A DNA stretch of 64,000 nucleotides, taken from Bartonella koehlerae C-29. GTDB taxonomy: Bacteria > Pseudomonadota > Alphaproteobacteria > Rhizobiales > Rhizobiaceae. The translations under genes were made by a program, and so were the position numbers. Shown here piece after piece: positions 50,890 to 59,499 of the stretch. The stretch's first letter is position 1, and every line of letters begins with the position of its first letter. The stretch is from the NCBI RefSeq assembly GCF_000706625.1, contig NZ_KL407334.1, positions 577,907 through 641,906 of the forward strand. Direction: 5' to 3'. The notes below the pieces were generated by a model. The model ran no database searches and was not told where the DNA came from. It saw nothing but the letters and a program-made list of their open reading frames with translations.

Positions 50890-52137
50890 GTGTACTTTGA
50901 TATTCATGAAACAATTTCGTCTGAAAAGCTTAATCGTCTTGCCGAAATTACGGTAAAAGTAGGATTGAATCTACAAGAGGGGCAAGATCTTCTTTTGACC
51001 GCACCAGTTTCGGCATTACCTTTTGTCCGGCGTATTGCATATCATGCTTATAAGGCTGGTGCTGGTGTGATTACACCGCTTTTTAGTGATGACATGTTAT
51101 CGCTTACGCGTTTTGAAAATGCGCAGAATGCTAGTTTCGATTGTGCGCCTTCTTGGCTTTATGAGGGGATGGCGCAAGCCTTTAGAAATGGGGCTGCACG
51201 TTTAGCTATCGTTGGTGATGACCCTTCTCTACTTTCTAATCAGGATTTTAATAAGGTTGCGCGTTTGAGTAAAGCCACTTCAATGGCTTACCAGCCTGCT
51301 CTTAAAGAAATATCGAATTTTGCTATAAATTGGTCGATAGTTGCCTATCCAACAGCAGGTTGTGCTGCAACGATTTTTCCCGCGTTGCCAATAAATGAAG
51401 CAATTAGGAAATTAGCTGATGTAATTTTTGCTGCTTCACGTGTTACAGGAGAAGATCCGGTTCACGCATGGGGTGTCCATAATACAACTTTGAAGCAACG
51501 GTCATCATGGCTTAATGACCAGCGTTTCGCTGCTTTACATTTTAAAGGTCCAGGGACTGATTTAACAGTTGGTTTGGCCGATGATCATGAATGGCAGGGT
51601 GGTGCATCAGTTGCTCAAAATGGTGTTGTCTGTAATCCGAATATTCCGACAGAAGAAGTCTTCACAACTCCTCATGCACATAAGGTTGAAGGTTTTGTTC
51701 GTTCGACGAAGCCACTTTCTTACCAGGGAACACTGATCAATAATATAGAGGTACGTTTTGAAGCAGGGCGTATTGTTAAGGCATGTGCTTCGAAAGGACA
51801 GGAAGTTTTGCAACAGGTTTTACAAAGTGATGAGGGTGCGAGTCGGCTGGGTGAAGTTGCTCTTGTTCCGCATTCTTCACCGATTTCAAAGAGTAACCTT
51901 CTTTTTTATAATACGTTATTTGATGAAAATGCTGCATGTCATATTGCTTTGGGGCAATGTTATTCAAAGTGCTTTTTAAATGGAGCATCATTGTTGCCAG
52001 AGGAAATTGCAGCGCGTGGTGGTAATAAAAGTATGATTCATATTGATTGGATGATTGGATCAGGTGAAATTGATATAGACGGCATTACGAAAGATGGTAT
52101 GAGAATTCCTGTATTTCGTAATGGTGAATGGGTTTAA
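50890..52137 (+). CDS. M29-family aminopeptidase
   Basis: This metallo-aminopeptidase of the thermophilic-type M29 family (AmpS/PepS) would trim peptides in the cytoplasm. Family blocks are NLQEGQDLLLTAPVSALPFVRRI near the N-terminus, GEDPVHAWGVHN, GTDLTVGLADDHEWQGG, EEVFTTPHAHKVEGFVRSTKPL and the closing MIHIDWMIGSGEIDIDGI. The frame opens at a TTG at 50884, but AGGAAGG ends at 50880, nine bases before the GTG at 50890, which is taken as start (415 residues). The gap to the SleB-type gene is only 31 bases. Confidence 0.93.
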   Translation: MYFDIHETISSEKLNRLAEITVKVGLNLQEGQDLLLTAPVSALPFVRRIAYHAYKAGAGVITPLFSDDMLSLTRFENAQNASFDCAPSWLYEGMAQAFRNGAARLAIVGDDPSLLSNQDFNKVARLSKATSMAYQPALKEISNFAINWSIVAYPTAGCAATIFPALPINEAIRKLADVIFAASRVTGEDPVHAWGVHNTTLKQRSSWLNDQRFAALHFKGPGTDLTVGLADDHEWQGGASVAQNGVVCNPNIPTEEVFTTPHAHKVEGFVRSTKPLSYQGTLINNIEVRFEAGRIVKACASKGQEVLQQVLQSDEGASRLGEVALVPHSSPISKSNLLFYNTLFDENAACHIALGQCYSKCFLNGASLLPEEIAARGGNKSMIHIDWMIGSGEIDIDGITKDGMRIPVFRNGEWV

Positions 52138-52194
52138 TAGTATTATTTTTTCAATGGTATTGTTGGAAAACGCATGATTATTTTAAGAAGATAG

Positions 52195-53070
52195 ATGCCT
52201 GAACTTCCTGAAGTAGAGACGGTTCGTCGTGGACTTGAGCCTGTTATAACTGGTGCAAAGATACTATCTGTTATGCTTAATCGAAGAAATTTGCGATTTC
52301 CTTTTCCAGAGGCGTTTCCTGAGCGGCTTATGGGCAGAACGATTATAGAACTTGGCCGACGCGCGAAATATTTATTATTTCATCTTTCGCAGAACGAAAC
52401 GATTTTAAGCCATTTAGGGATGTCAGGATCGTGGCGCATAGAGGGTGATTTTTTAAAAGAAAAATTTTCTACTATAAGTAAATTTGTTAATCATGATCAC
52501 GTTGTTATAGATATTCAAGCAAAGGATGGTAAAGTTTATTGTCTTACTTATAATGATATTCGTCGTTTTGGGTTTATGCTTTTAGTAGATACAAGAAGGC
52601 TTTATGAACATCCACTTTTAAAGAAGCTAGGGCTCGAGCCTACGAGTAATGCGTTTTCTGGGAGTTATTTACAGGAAGCTTTTGTTAATAAAAAAATATC
52701 TCTCAAAGGAATTTTGCTTGATCAATCTATTGTTGCTGGTCTTGGGAATATTTATGTTTGCGAAGCACTTTGGCGTAGTCGTTTGTCTCCACAGCGTGGT
52801 GCATTCACATTAGCATTGAAAACTGAATGTGCACGCGAATTTGCAGATTCCTTAGCACGGAATATACGTAATGTGATTACTGAAGCGATTTCTTCTGGTG
52901 GTTCTACTTTACGTGATTATATTCGTACAGATGGCTCACTTGGTTATTTTCAACACTCTTTTTCAGTTTATGGACGAGAAGGCAAGGAATGTTTGCAATG
53001 TGGAATACCTATTGTACGTATTTTGCAATCTGGACGTTCAAGTTTTTACTGCTTACAGTGCCAAAAATGA
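52195..53070 (+). CDS. mutM: Formamidopyrimidine-DNA glycosylase MutM (Fpg)
   Basis: MutM removes oxidised purines such as 8-oxoguanine and nicks the strand. The 291-residue protein starts MPELPEVETVRRGL, with the catalytic Pro2 and Glu3 after Met removal. It has a helix-two-turn-helix (SLKGILLDQSIVAGLGNIYVCEALW) and a four-Cys zinc finger at the C-terminus (CLQCGIPIVRILQSGRSSFYCLQC). Confidence 0.97.
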   Translation: MPELPEVETVRRGLEPVITGAKILSVMLNRRNLRFPFPEAFPERLMGRTIIELGRRAKYLLFHLSQNETILSHLGMSGSWRIEGDFLKEKFSTISKFVNHDHVVIDIQAKDGKVYCLTYNDIRRFGFMLLVDTRRLYEHPLLKKLGLEPTSNAFSGSYLQEAFVNKKISLKGILLDQSIVAGLGNIYVCEALWRSRLSPQRGAFTLALKTECAREFADSLARNIRNVITEAISSGGSTLRDYIRTDGSLGYFQHSFSVYGREGKECLQCGIPIVRILQSGRSSFYCLQCQK

Positions 53071-53152
53071 ATAAGATGTCTTGCAAAATCCTCCAAGAAG
53101 CTTAGAGTCGTGCGCTTATATCTATAGTTATACAAAGCTTGAAAGTTTTTTT

Positions 53153-54541
53153 ATGTTGAATAAAGTGCTAACACATCTTGATGAGAATATAGAAAAGAGC
53201 CTTGAACGCCTTTTTTCTCTTTTACGTTTTCAATCAATTTCTACGGACTCTACTTATAAGGATGAGTGTTGTAAAGCTGCTGATTGGTTAGTGGAGGATT
53301 TGAAAAGCATAGGCTTTGAGGCTTCAAGGCGCGATACATCGGGGCATCCAATAGTTGTTGGTCATCATCCAGGACCTTCAGATGATTGTTTGCATGTATT
53401 GTTTTACGGACATTATGATGTTCAACCTGTTGATCCGTTGAGTTTATGGGAAGATGATCCATTTACACCTTCTTTGAAAGAGAGAGAGGGAGATGAAGTT
53501 ATTTGTGCACGTGGAGCTTCAGATGACAAAGGTCAGTTGATGACGTTTATTGAAGCGTGTCGTGCATTTAAGAAAGAGATAGGGCAACTTCCTGTTAAAG
53601 TTACTGTTTTATGTGAAGGTGAAGAAGAAATCGGGTCTCCTTCTCTTGTTCCTTTTTTGAAAGCGAATAAGGATGAACTCAAGGCTGACTGCGCATTGGT
53701 TTGTGATACGTCGATGTGGGATGTCGATACGCCTTCTATTTCTGTTGCTCTTCGGGGGCTTCTGGGAGAAGAGGTTATCATCACAGCAGCTAATCGTGAT
53801 TTGCACTCTGGTTATTTTGGGGGTGCAGCCGCCAATCCCATTCGTATTTTAACTAAAGTTTTGGCAGGACTTCATGACGAAAATAATAGGGTAACACTTC
53901 CTGGTTTTTATGATGGAGTAGAAGAAACACCTCTACATATTTTGCAATCATGGAATGCGTTGAATTGCACTGCTGAAAATTTTCTTGGCCCTATAGGGCT
54001 TTCGCTTCCTGCTGGTGAAAAAGGACGGAGCATTTTAGAACTCGTGTGGGCGCGTCCTACAGCAGAAATTAATGGTATTAGTGGTGGTTATGAGGGAGAA
54101 GGAATAAAAACGGTTATTGCTTCTCAAGCGAGTGCAAAAGTATCATTTCGTTTAGTACATAAGCAAGATCCAGAGAAAATACGTCAAGCCTTTCGTGATT
54201 ATGTGCGCAGTCTTATTCCTGCTGACTGTACTGTTGTATTTAAAGGGCATGGTGCTTCTCCAGCAATTCAGCTTCCCTATGATTCCCCTTTTGTTGGGGC
54301 AGCGAAAGATGCTTTATCGCAAGAGTGGCGCAACCCGGCTTTATTGACAGTCATGGGTGGTTCGATTCCAATTGTTGCAGATTTTCAGTCAATTCTTGAT
54401 ATGGAAACTGTTTTGGTTGGGTTTGCATTGGCTGATGATCGTATTCATTCACCTAATGAAAAATATAATCTAAAATCGTTTCATAAAGGACAGCGGTCTT
54501 GGGCACGTATTCTTGCCACTTTAGCAAAGACAGGAGGGTAG
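53153..54541 (+). CDS. M20-family dipeptidase/peptidase
   Basis: This is a dizinc peptidase, probably a cytosolic dipeptidase. Metal and catalytic residues lie in FYGHYDVQPVDPLSLW (His, Asp), ARGASDDKGQ (Asp) and CEGEEEIGSPS (Glu pair), and the dimerisation domain is inserted after it. The frame opens at 53081, but family members start near MLNKVLTHLDENIEKSLERLFSLLR; the ATG at 53153 with GAAAG before it is chosen (462 residues). The stop is directly followed by the rnd start codon. Confidence 0.92.
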   Translation: MLNKVLTHLDENIEKSLERLFSLLRFQSISTDSTYKDECCKAADWLVEDLKSIGFEASRRDTSGHPIVVGHHPGPSDDCLHVLFYGHYDVQPVDPLSLWEDDPFTPSLKEREGDEVICARGASDDKGQLMTFIEACRAFKKEIGQLPVKVTVLCEGEEEIGSPSLVPFLKANKDELKADCALVCDTSMWDVDTPSISVALRGLLGEEVIITAANRDLHSGYFGGAAANPIRILTKVLAGLHDENNRVTLPGFYDGVEETPLHILQSWNALNCTAENFLGPIGLSLPAGEKGRSILELVWARPTAEINGISGGYEGEGIKTVIASQASAKVSFRLVHKQDPEKIRQAFRDYVRSLIPADCTVVFKGHGASPAIQLPYDSPFVGAAKDALSQEWRNPALLTVMGGSIPIVADFQSILDMETVLVGFALADDRIHSPNEKYNLKSFHKGQRSWARILATLAKTGG

Positions 54542-55162
54542 ATGACTGAAATCCGTGTTCATCAAGGTGATTTACCAAACTTGAATAATTATAAAATTAA
54601 TGCTGTTGCAGTTGATACTGAAACTTTGGGATTACAACCCCACCGTGATCGTTTATGTGTTGTTCAACTTTCTTCTGGAGATGGTACTGCTGATGTTATA
54701 CAGATTGCTAAAGGACAGAAGAGTGCTCCCAATTTGGTCAAATTGCTTTCAGATAGGGCTATCACTAAAATATTCCATTTTGGGCGTTTTGATCTTGCTA
54801 TTTTAGCACATACATTTGGTGTTATGCCAGATGTTGTTTTTTGTACAAAGATTGCCTCAAAACTCACGCGTACTTACACGGATCGTCATGGATTGAAGGA
54901 GATTTGTGGTGAATTGCTGAATGTGAATATTTCTAAACAGCAACAGTCTTCGGATTGGGCCGCAGAAACTTTGTCGCGTGCGCAAATTGAGTATGCCGCA
55001 TCAGATGTTTTATATTTGCATCGTTTAAAAGATGTATTTGAAGAACGCTTAAAGCGTGAAGAGCGGGAAAGTGTTGCGAAGGCATGTTTTCAATTTTTGC
55101 CGATGAGAGCAAAGCTTGATCTTTTAGGGTGGTCGGAGGTTGATGTTTTTGCGCATAGCTGA
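54542..55162 (+). CDS. rnd: Ribonuclease D, short form
   Basis: This is a 3'-5' exoribonuclease of the DEDDy group, acting on tRNA precursors. The 206-residue protein is the exonuclease domain alone: VAVDTETLG (Asp, Glu), HFGRFDLAIL (Asp) and YAASDVLYLHRL (Tyr, Asp). The HRDC domains of the E. coli enzyme are absent, as is usual in Rhizobiales. The ATG abuts the M20 peptidase stop and GGAGGGT overlaps that stop, so translation should be coupled. Confidence 0.94.
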   Translation: MTEIRVHQGDLPNLNNYKINAVAVDTETLGLQPHRDRLCVVQLSSGDGTADVIQIAKGQKSAPNLVKLLSDRAITKIFHFGRFDLAILAHTFGVMPDVVFCTKIASKLTRTYTDRHGLKEICGELLNVNISKQQQSSDWAAETLSRAQIEYAASDVLYLHRLKDVFEERLKREERESVAKACFQFLPMRAKLDLLGWSEVDVFAHS

Positions 55163-55641
55163 GTTTAGAAACTTGTTTTTTAAACTTGGAGTAGAGTGTT
55201 CTAAAAAACAAAATGCCTATAAATAGATGGACATTTGCATTTTTTTGTTTTCTCATCTGTTTTGGTTACTGCTTTTATGATTCTATCCTTATGAAGGGAG
55301 TGCTCTCTCATGATTACACAATAAAAACGCGTTTATGAATATGTGCTTTAGTGCATTTTTAGCAGTTTTTATTTTTTTTTAGATTAAACAAAAAGGAATA
55401 GGCAGTTTTAGAGGGGACAGAAAATGTCAGTAGTGATGTGCACAGGTTTTCTATACTAGTAATACTTCCGAAATTGTATTTTGCATACGGAGAAAATGTT
55501 TTTGCGCGAAAATATATTGCTAAACACCCGTTTAGTATTTTACATTTCATAACGCATTGTTTTCTTATTGGTGAAAAAAGCAGTAATTTCTAGTTGAAAT
55601 AGCTTAAAATTTTCTATTGATTTTAAAGTCAAAGTGCTAAA
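55163..55641. other. 479-base gap after rnd
   Basis: AT-rich, no gene recognised. Because a hairpin of hbp-terminator type closes the gap (55642-55672), part of it may be the remains of a lost hbp gene, but I could align no coding stretch. Confidence 0.4.
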
Positions 55642-55672
55642 AGGCTCTGTTTTGGAGAGTCCTCCATTTTTT
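55642..55672 (+). terminator. Hbp-type terminator hairpin
   Basis: AGGCTCT and AGAG-T-CCT pair with a single bulged T around a GTTTTGG loop, followed by CCATTTTTT. It is the same sequence type as the hairpins after hbpB (60834) and hbpA (59127), although no hbp gene precedes it here. Confidence 0.6.
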
Positions 55673-55708
55673 CCTATGGAAATTTGGAGCAGGAGCACTA
55701 GTTAAAAT

Positions 55709-55729
55709 CCATTATGGATATTATAATGG
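55709..55729 (+). promoter_or_regulatory. Inverted repeat touching the ribosome site of the 55740 gene
   Basis: CCATTAT (55709-55715) and ATAATGG (55723-55729) are perfect inverted copies around a 7-base spacer. The right arm runs into GGAGAT, the ribosome-binding site of the following gene. As RNA it would sequester the site; as DNA it could be an operator. The hbp palindrome is not present here. Confidence 0.5.
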
Positions 55730-55739
55730 AGATATAATT

Positions 55740-56057
55740 ATGAATATGAAATATTTCATTACGGCTTCTGCCACTTTTGTTTCGATCTCTTTAGCACAGG
55801 CAGCTACAGCTAGTCTTGTGGCTACTCAGAGGCTGGTAGAGGGAGTTTCTTCTTCTCGAATTTTTTTTTCTGATGCACACAAAAACAAATCTTTGGGTGA
55901 AGTTTTACGAATAGAATTTTCTTGTCTTGGTAATAACCAAGGGAAAGCAGTTGAGTTGATAACTGTAGCATCGTCTTTGGTTAAAGGAAAAGGTTTAAAA
56001 TCTGAGAGAAGACGAGGAGGACGTCCTAGATTTTCGCGAGGTCCGATGAGTTTTTAG
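55740..56057 (+). CDS. Small exported protein with hbp-like 5' end
   Basis: The 105-residue product starts MNMKYFITASATFVSISLAQA, a signal peptide very like that of the 57093 gene (MNMKWLITVSAFAFVSAAQA). The bases around the start, GGAGA then ATTATGAATATGAAAT, are also nearly the same. After the signal the resemblance to Hbp ends: the rest has one Cys (FSCLGNNQ) and a basic Arg/Gly-rich tail (ERRRGGRPRFSRGP). It may be a chimera made when an hbp gene was disrupted, or a distinct small secreted protein that borrowed hbp expression signals. Function unknown. Confidence 0.5.
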   Translation: MNMKYFITASATFVSISLAQAATASLVATQRLVEGVSSSRIFFSDAHKNKSLGEVLRIEFSCLGNNQGKAVELITVASSLVKGKGLKSERRRGGRPRFSRGPMSF

Positions 56058-57007
56058 TAAGCGAAGCGTTGATATCAGAAGGCATGGTTTTATTTTTTCT
56101 AAATGGTGACGTTTAAAGAAAGTGGGTGTTTTTGCTGATTTAAAAGTTAGTTTGTTGCACTACTCATTTGTGGTGTAGATTTTAGGATGGGTGAATATAC
56201 CGTTCATGTAATGCATATATCCCGATCTCGGTAAAGTGCTAAGGGAGAGTTATAGTGGTACACATTTACAAGCTGTCTGCTTTTTGAGGTCAAAACTGTG
56301 GTGGTGGGTTTGTTGTGTTGATTTAAGAGACAGAAGTTCTTTTTAGCAGTGTATTATATTGATCACAGAAATTTGAAGGGAAACCTGTTTTTTCATAAGT
56401 CAGTGCAAGGTATTTTTCGGGGAGATTGGTGATTCTTTGAGAGAGGTGAGGCGTGGTATATTGGGTCTGCATTTTCTAGTGAAGTGACAGCTTATGTGCC
56501 TCATTTTTTCTATTCAGAGGGTGCATGCAGTTTAGAGATTCTGAGGTGTTTTAAAAGTTAGTCTAAAGAGCACAAATAAATGGCAACCTTATATGATATT
56601 GCGTAATCGTTCTGAAAAAGATTCTTTAGAGAAGTGTAAGCAGCAAAAAAATAATAAGTGCGTAAAGAACTTCATTTTGAAGGAGAATGGGTGGAATCAG
56701 GAAGGGAGGGCTGTGCAGTTTATTTGGTGTTTTGTATCGTTCGTGGTGTTATTTAGGCATGAACGGAGCCTTTAAATGAAGGCTTTGTGTATGTACGGGA
56801 GGTTGAGAGTATGTATTTTACATTCGTGAGGGAACTTGTTCAACAAAAGAATATTATTGTTCAAATTTTGTAAGGATTCATAAAAAACAGCATGAAATTT
56901 GAGAAGGGGATTAATAATTTTGCTTTGCTATAACTTACAGGTCCTTATTTATTGCAGATTAAACGATTTCTAAGAGAAGAGGGCATTGATGGTTTTCTTT
57001 TTTATGG
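56058..57007. other. 950-base gene-poor stretch with a possible third hbp remnant
   Basis: No intact gene. Bases about 56191-56275 resemble the 3' end of hbp genes in broken form: GAATATACCGTT, then CGATCTCGGTAAA, then GGTACACATTTACAAG, compared with GAATACCGTT, CGGATTTTGGTAAA and GGTGTCGCTTACAAA in hbpC. ACTGTGGT at 56295-56302 equals the left part of the hbp palindrome. This match is weak and may be chance. The remainder shows short frames only. Confidence 0.35.
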
Positions 57008-57027
57008 GTGTATCATTTTTACTACAG
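57008..57027 (+). promoter_or_regulatory. H-box-like element upstream of hbpC, one arm diverged
   Basis: The right part TTTTTACTACAG is identical to the elements before hbpA and hbpB, but the left arm reads GTGTATCA in place of CTGTGGTA. It ends 65 bases before the hbpC start. If the palindrome is an operator, this gene may respond differently from its two neighbours. Confidence 0.55.
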
Positions 57028-57092
57028 ATATTTATAGTTGTGGCTCTATATGAAATCGCGTGTTCAAATATTCAGCTATTGGAGAGAAAATT

Positions 57093-57920
57093 ATGAATAT
57101 GAAATGGTTAATAACGGTTTCTGCATTCGCTTTTGTTTCAGCAGCGCAGGCAGCAGATATTTTCGTTCCCCCCAGCCATACACCCGTTGCACCAGTTATT
57201 GTTGCTCCAACTTTTTCTTGGACAGGTTTTTATATTGGTGGTCAGATTGGTGGTTTTTCGAGCAAAACAAAGATGGATATCCTGAGTAACGGAAAAACTT
57301 TTCCTATCAGTGATGATTTTTTGCCTAAACTATCCGGTTTCATGGGTGGTCTTTATGGAGGTTCTAATATCGATCTCGGCAATGGCTTGATTTTAGGTGT
57401 TGATACAGATATCATTTGGACTGATAAAAATGATACAAAGACAATACCAGCGTACGGAATTAGTAATAATCAAGTGGATTATGTGAATAAGATGCTGAAA
57501 GATGCTGGTATTAATATTGGTAATAATAGACTCGAAGCTGGTGATAAACGAGCGCATAGTTTCACTTTTAAAGAGAAATGGGCTGGCGCTACGCGTGTAC
57601 GGATTGGTTTTGCTGCTGAACGTATTATGCCTTATGTTGCTGGTGGTATTGCTTATACACAACTTCAAGATATTGTGTCGATATCAATAACAAAAAACAA
57701 TACAGGGAAAGTGATAGCTTCTGGTAACCTATCTGATGAAACAAAGACGCTTGTTGGTTACACTCTTGGTGCTGGTGTTGATGTAGCAATGACCAATAAT
57801 GTTATCGTTCGTGCGGAATACCGTTACTCGGATTTTGGTAAAAAGAAATTCTCAAACGATAAATATGAAACTTCCTACAAAACCAATGACTTCCGTGTTG
57901 GTGTCGCTTACAAATTTTAG
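57093..57920 (+). CDS. hbpC: Hemin-binding outer membrane protein, HbpC-like
   Basis: Hbp proteins are Bartonella outer-membrane beta-barrels that bind hemin at the surface and may also act as adhesins. The start is the ATG at 57093, six bases after GGAGAG, not the frame opening at 57060; 275 residues. A signal peptide ends AQA-ADIFVPP. The barrel begins APTFSWTGFYIGGQIGGFSSKT and ends with the strand pair VRAEYRYSDFGKKKF and NDFRVGVAYKF, closing in Phe as outer-membrane barrels do. The middle variable loop (about residues 110-155) differs from the two paralogues. The letter C is assigned by position before hbpA, as in the known hbpCAB order, and is less sure than the family. Confidence 0.85.
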   Translation: MNMKWLITVSAFAFVSAAQAADIFVPPSHTPVAPVIVAPTFSWTGFYIGGQIGGFSSKTKMDILSNGKTFPISDDFLPKLSGFMGGLYGGSNIDLGNGLILGVDTDIIWTDKNDTKTIPAYGISNNQVDYVNKMLKDAGINIGNNRLEAGDKRAHSFTFKEKWAGATRVRIGFAAERIMPYVAGGIAYTQLQDIVSISITKNNTGKVIASGNLSDETKTLVGYTLGAGVDVAMTNNVIVRAEYRYSDFGKKKFSNDKYETSYKTNDFRVGVAYKF

Positions 57921-57944
57921 TATATCGTAAGTTAAATTACTAAA

Positions 57945-58125
57945 AGGTTTTTAAGAATAGCATATTTGGTTTTTTTGTGGCACTATTATCACAGTTCTCC
58001 TATTATTATGCATACGGAATATCGTTAAGCGTTGGTTTTTTTTAAGAAAAATTTGTAAAAGATAAACAGTAATTTAATTGTAATATCAATGATTTACGCA
58101 TGTGTATAACTTGCAATTTTTCATA
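57945..58125 (+). pseudogene. Decayed hbp copy between hbpC and hbpA
   Basis: The sequence CGGAATATCGTTA at 58015-58027 is identical to the hbpA and hbpB segment coding EYRY. From there the alignment continues with small gaps: AAGAAAAATTTG against AAGAAATTTG, then AATTTAATTGTAATATCAATGATTTACG against AATTAACTATAAGACCAATGATTTCCG, ending in CTTGCAATTTTT against CTTACAAATTCT. That is the whole C-terminal tail of an Hbp (EYRYSDFGKK...NDFRVGVAYKF), now full of frameshifts. The 5' part of the gene is gone. Confidence 0.75.
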
Positions 58126-58141
58126 TAAAACGAAATTACTC

Positions 58142-58175
58142 AGAGGCTCCGTCTGTAACGGGGCTTCTATTTTTA
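58142..58175 (+). terminator. Terminator hairpin upstream of hbpA
   Basis: GAGGCTCCGT and ACGGGGCTTC pair (with G-T wobbles) around a five-base loop, followed by TATTTTT. It follows the decayed hbp copy and directly precedes the hbpA operator; a related block lies at 59461-59495. Confidence 0.65.
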
Positions 58176-58178
58176 TGA

Positions 58179-58198
58179 CTGTGGTATTTTTACTACAG
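58179..58198 (+). promoter_or_regulatory. Palindromic H-box-like operator of hbpA
   Basis: CTGTGGTATTTTTACTACAG is an imperfect palindrome: 8-base arms with 7 of 8 positions matching around TTTT. An identical copy lies before hbpB and a half-conserved one before hbpC. In B. quintana the regulator Irr has been tied to hbp control through a shared promoter element named the H-box; identifying this palindrome with it is my inference. It ends 55 bases before the start codon. Confidence 0.7.
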
Positions 58199-58253
58199 AT
58201 TTTCTTTGCGTAAGTGTTTAATATTGTACCATAAATAAATAGGAGCAAAATTT

Positions 58254-59093
58254 ATGAATATAAAATCTTTAATGACGACTTCTGTTATCGCTTTGCTTTC
58301 AGCTTCTGCGGTACAGGCTGCTGATGTTATCGTTCCTCATGAAATAGCACCTGCAGTTATTACTGCCCCTACTTTTTCTTGGACAGGTTTTTATATTGGT
58401 GGTCAAGTTGGAAATTTTTCGAGTAAGGTTGAGGTAACTGATCCGAATACAAAAAACAAACTTTTCAGTAAAGATGATGCACCTAAGCCTTCAGGTTTTA
58501 TGGGTGGCGTTTATGCAGGTTCCAACATAGATCTTGGAAATAATGTAATTCTAGGAGTTGAAACTGATGCGGTTTGGGCTGACCGAGAAGACTCAAAAAC
58601 CCTTTCTTCTAAAGCTATTGAGGAAACTAAACTTGGAGAATTTAAGGCTTCTCTTACAAAAGCTAATGCTGTTGTTGCTACAGGGAAAAAAATTGATGAT
58701 ATCAAAAAAGAGGATAAGCATACAGATAGTTTAGTTTTAAAAGAAAAATGGTCTGGTGCTACTCGCGTACGTATTGGTTTTGCAGCCGCTGATCGCATTA
58801 TGCCTTATGTTTCTGGTGGTGTTTCTTATGTGCAGGTACAAGCTGTCAGTTCTACTAAGGTAACGCAAGCAGCAGATGGTGCAGAAATCGTTTCTGCTAA
58901 ATTTTTTGATAAAACAAAGACATTAGTTGGTTTTACTCTTGGCGGTGGTGTTGATTTTGCTATGACTGATAATGTTTTATTGCGTGCGGAATATCGTTAC
59001 TCAGATTTCGGTAAAAAGAAATTCGAGAAGGATGGAAGTGAGCTTAGCTATAAGACCAATGATTTCCGTGTTGGTGTAGCTTATAAATTCTAA
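58254..59093 (+). CDS. hbpA: Hemin-binding outer membrane protein HbpA (Pap31)
   Basis: This is the 279-residue Hbp with signal peptide MNIKSLMTTSVIALLSASAVQA and mature start ADVIVPHEIAP. The barrel strands APTFSWTGFYIGGQVGNFSSKV, GFMGGVYAGSNIDLGNNVILGVETDAVW, WSGATRVRIGFAA, MPYVSGGVSYVQVQ and LGGGVDFAMTDNVLLRAEYRYSDFGKKKF are shared with its neighbours, and it ends in VGVAYKF. The N-terminal sequence is what I recall for Pap31/HbpA, the phage-associated and hemin-binding protein of B. henselae/B. quintana. TAGGAGC precedes the ATG. The variable loop at about residues 115-160 is Lys/Thr-rich. Confidence 0.9.
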   Translation: MNIKSLMTTSVIALLSASAVQAADVIVPHEIAPAVITAPTFSWTGFYIGGQVGNFSSKVEVTDPNTKNKLFSKDDAPKPSGFMGGVYAGSNIDLGNNVILGVETDAVWADREDSKTLSSKAIEETKLGEFKASLTKANAVVATGKKIDDIKKEDKHTDSLVLKEKWSGATRVRIGFAAADRIMPYVSGGVSYVQVQAVSSTKVTQAADGAEIVSAKFFDKTKTLVGFTLGGGVDFAMTDNVLLRAEYRYSDFGKKKFEKDGSELSYKTNDFRVGVAYKF

Positions 59094-59126
59094 TTGATTA
59101 TGAATTAAAGCATATCTAAATTATAA

Positions 59127-59159
59127 AGAGGCTCAGTTTTTGACTGAGCCTCTATTTTT
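59127..59159 (+). terminator. Terminator of hbpA
   Basis: AGAGGCTCAGT pairs perfectly with ACTGAGCCTCT (11 bp) around TTTTG, followed by ATTTTTA. It lies 33 bases after the hbpA stop and is the most regular of the hbp hairpins. Confidence 0.9.
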
Positions 59160-59163
59160 ATAA

Positions 59164-59461
59164 CTGTATTACTTTTACGACATATTTTTTAAAAAAAATG
59201 TTACATGGATAGCATTGGCTTTATAACTACTTGTTATGAAGCCTTATGTTACTAATGATATTACCTGTACGTAGTTGTAAGTTGTCCATTTGATTTCAGT
59301 AGAAAATAAATCTATAGCAATTGTACATATTGTCTTATTTTATTAAGAGAAAGAAGATAGTTGGCTATATCCTTGATGAAGGAGTTGGCCTTGCAATAAT
59401 TGATAATATGATTTTGCCTGTTGGTTTCGCTTACGAGTTTTTATTGAGTGGAAAACCATAA
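59164..59461 (+). pseudogene. Decayed hbp copy between hbpA and hbpB
   Basis: At the left, CTGTATTACTTTTACGACAT (59164-59183) is a degenerate copy of the 20-base hbp operator, in the right place after a terminator. At the right, 59360-59461 still reads VGYILDEGVGLAIIDNMIL then PVGFAYEF, matching VGYTLGAGVDVAMTNNVIV and RVGVAYKF of hbpC; the strand between them has been deleted, and a stop follows. About 150 bases between operator and fragment are too decayed to align. A complete hbp unit once stood here. Confidence 0.75.
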
Positions 59462-59499
59462 GAAGCTCTGTCTTTAACGAACCCTCTATTTTTTTGTGA

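Noticed and set aside
55359-55550. 63-codon minus-strand frame after rnd
   Set aside because: AT-rich, ends in a Lys/Asn run, no family or start signal.
56593-56775. 60-codon plus-strand frame upstream of hbpC
   Set aside because: No family, no ribosome site, surrounded by stops; treated as noncoding.
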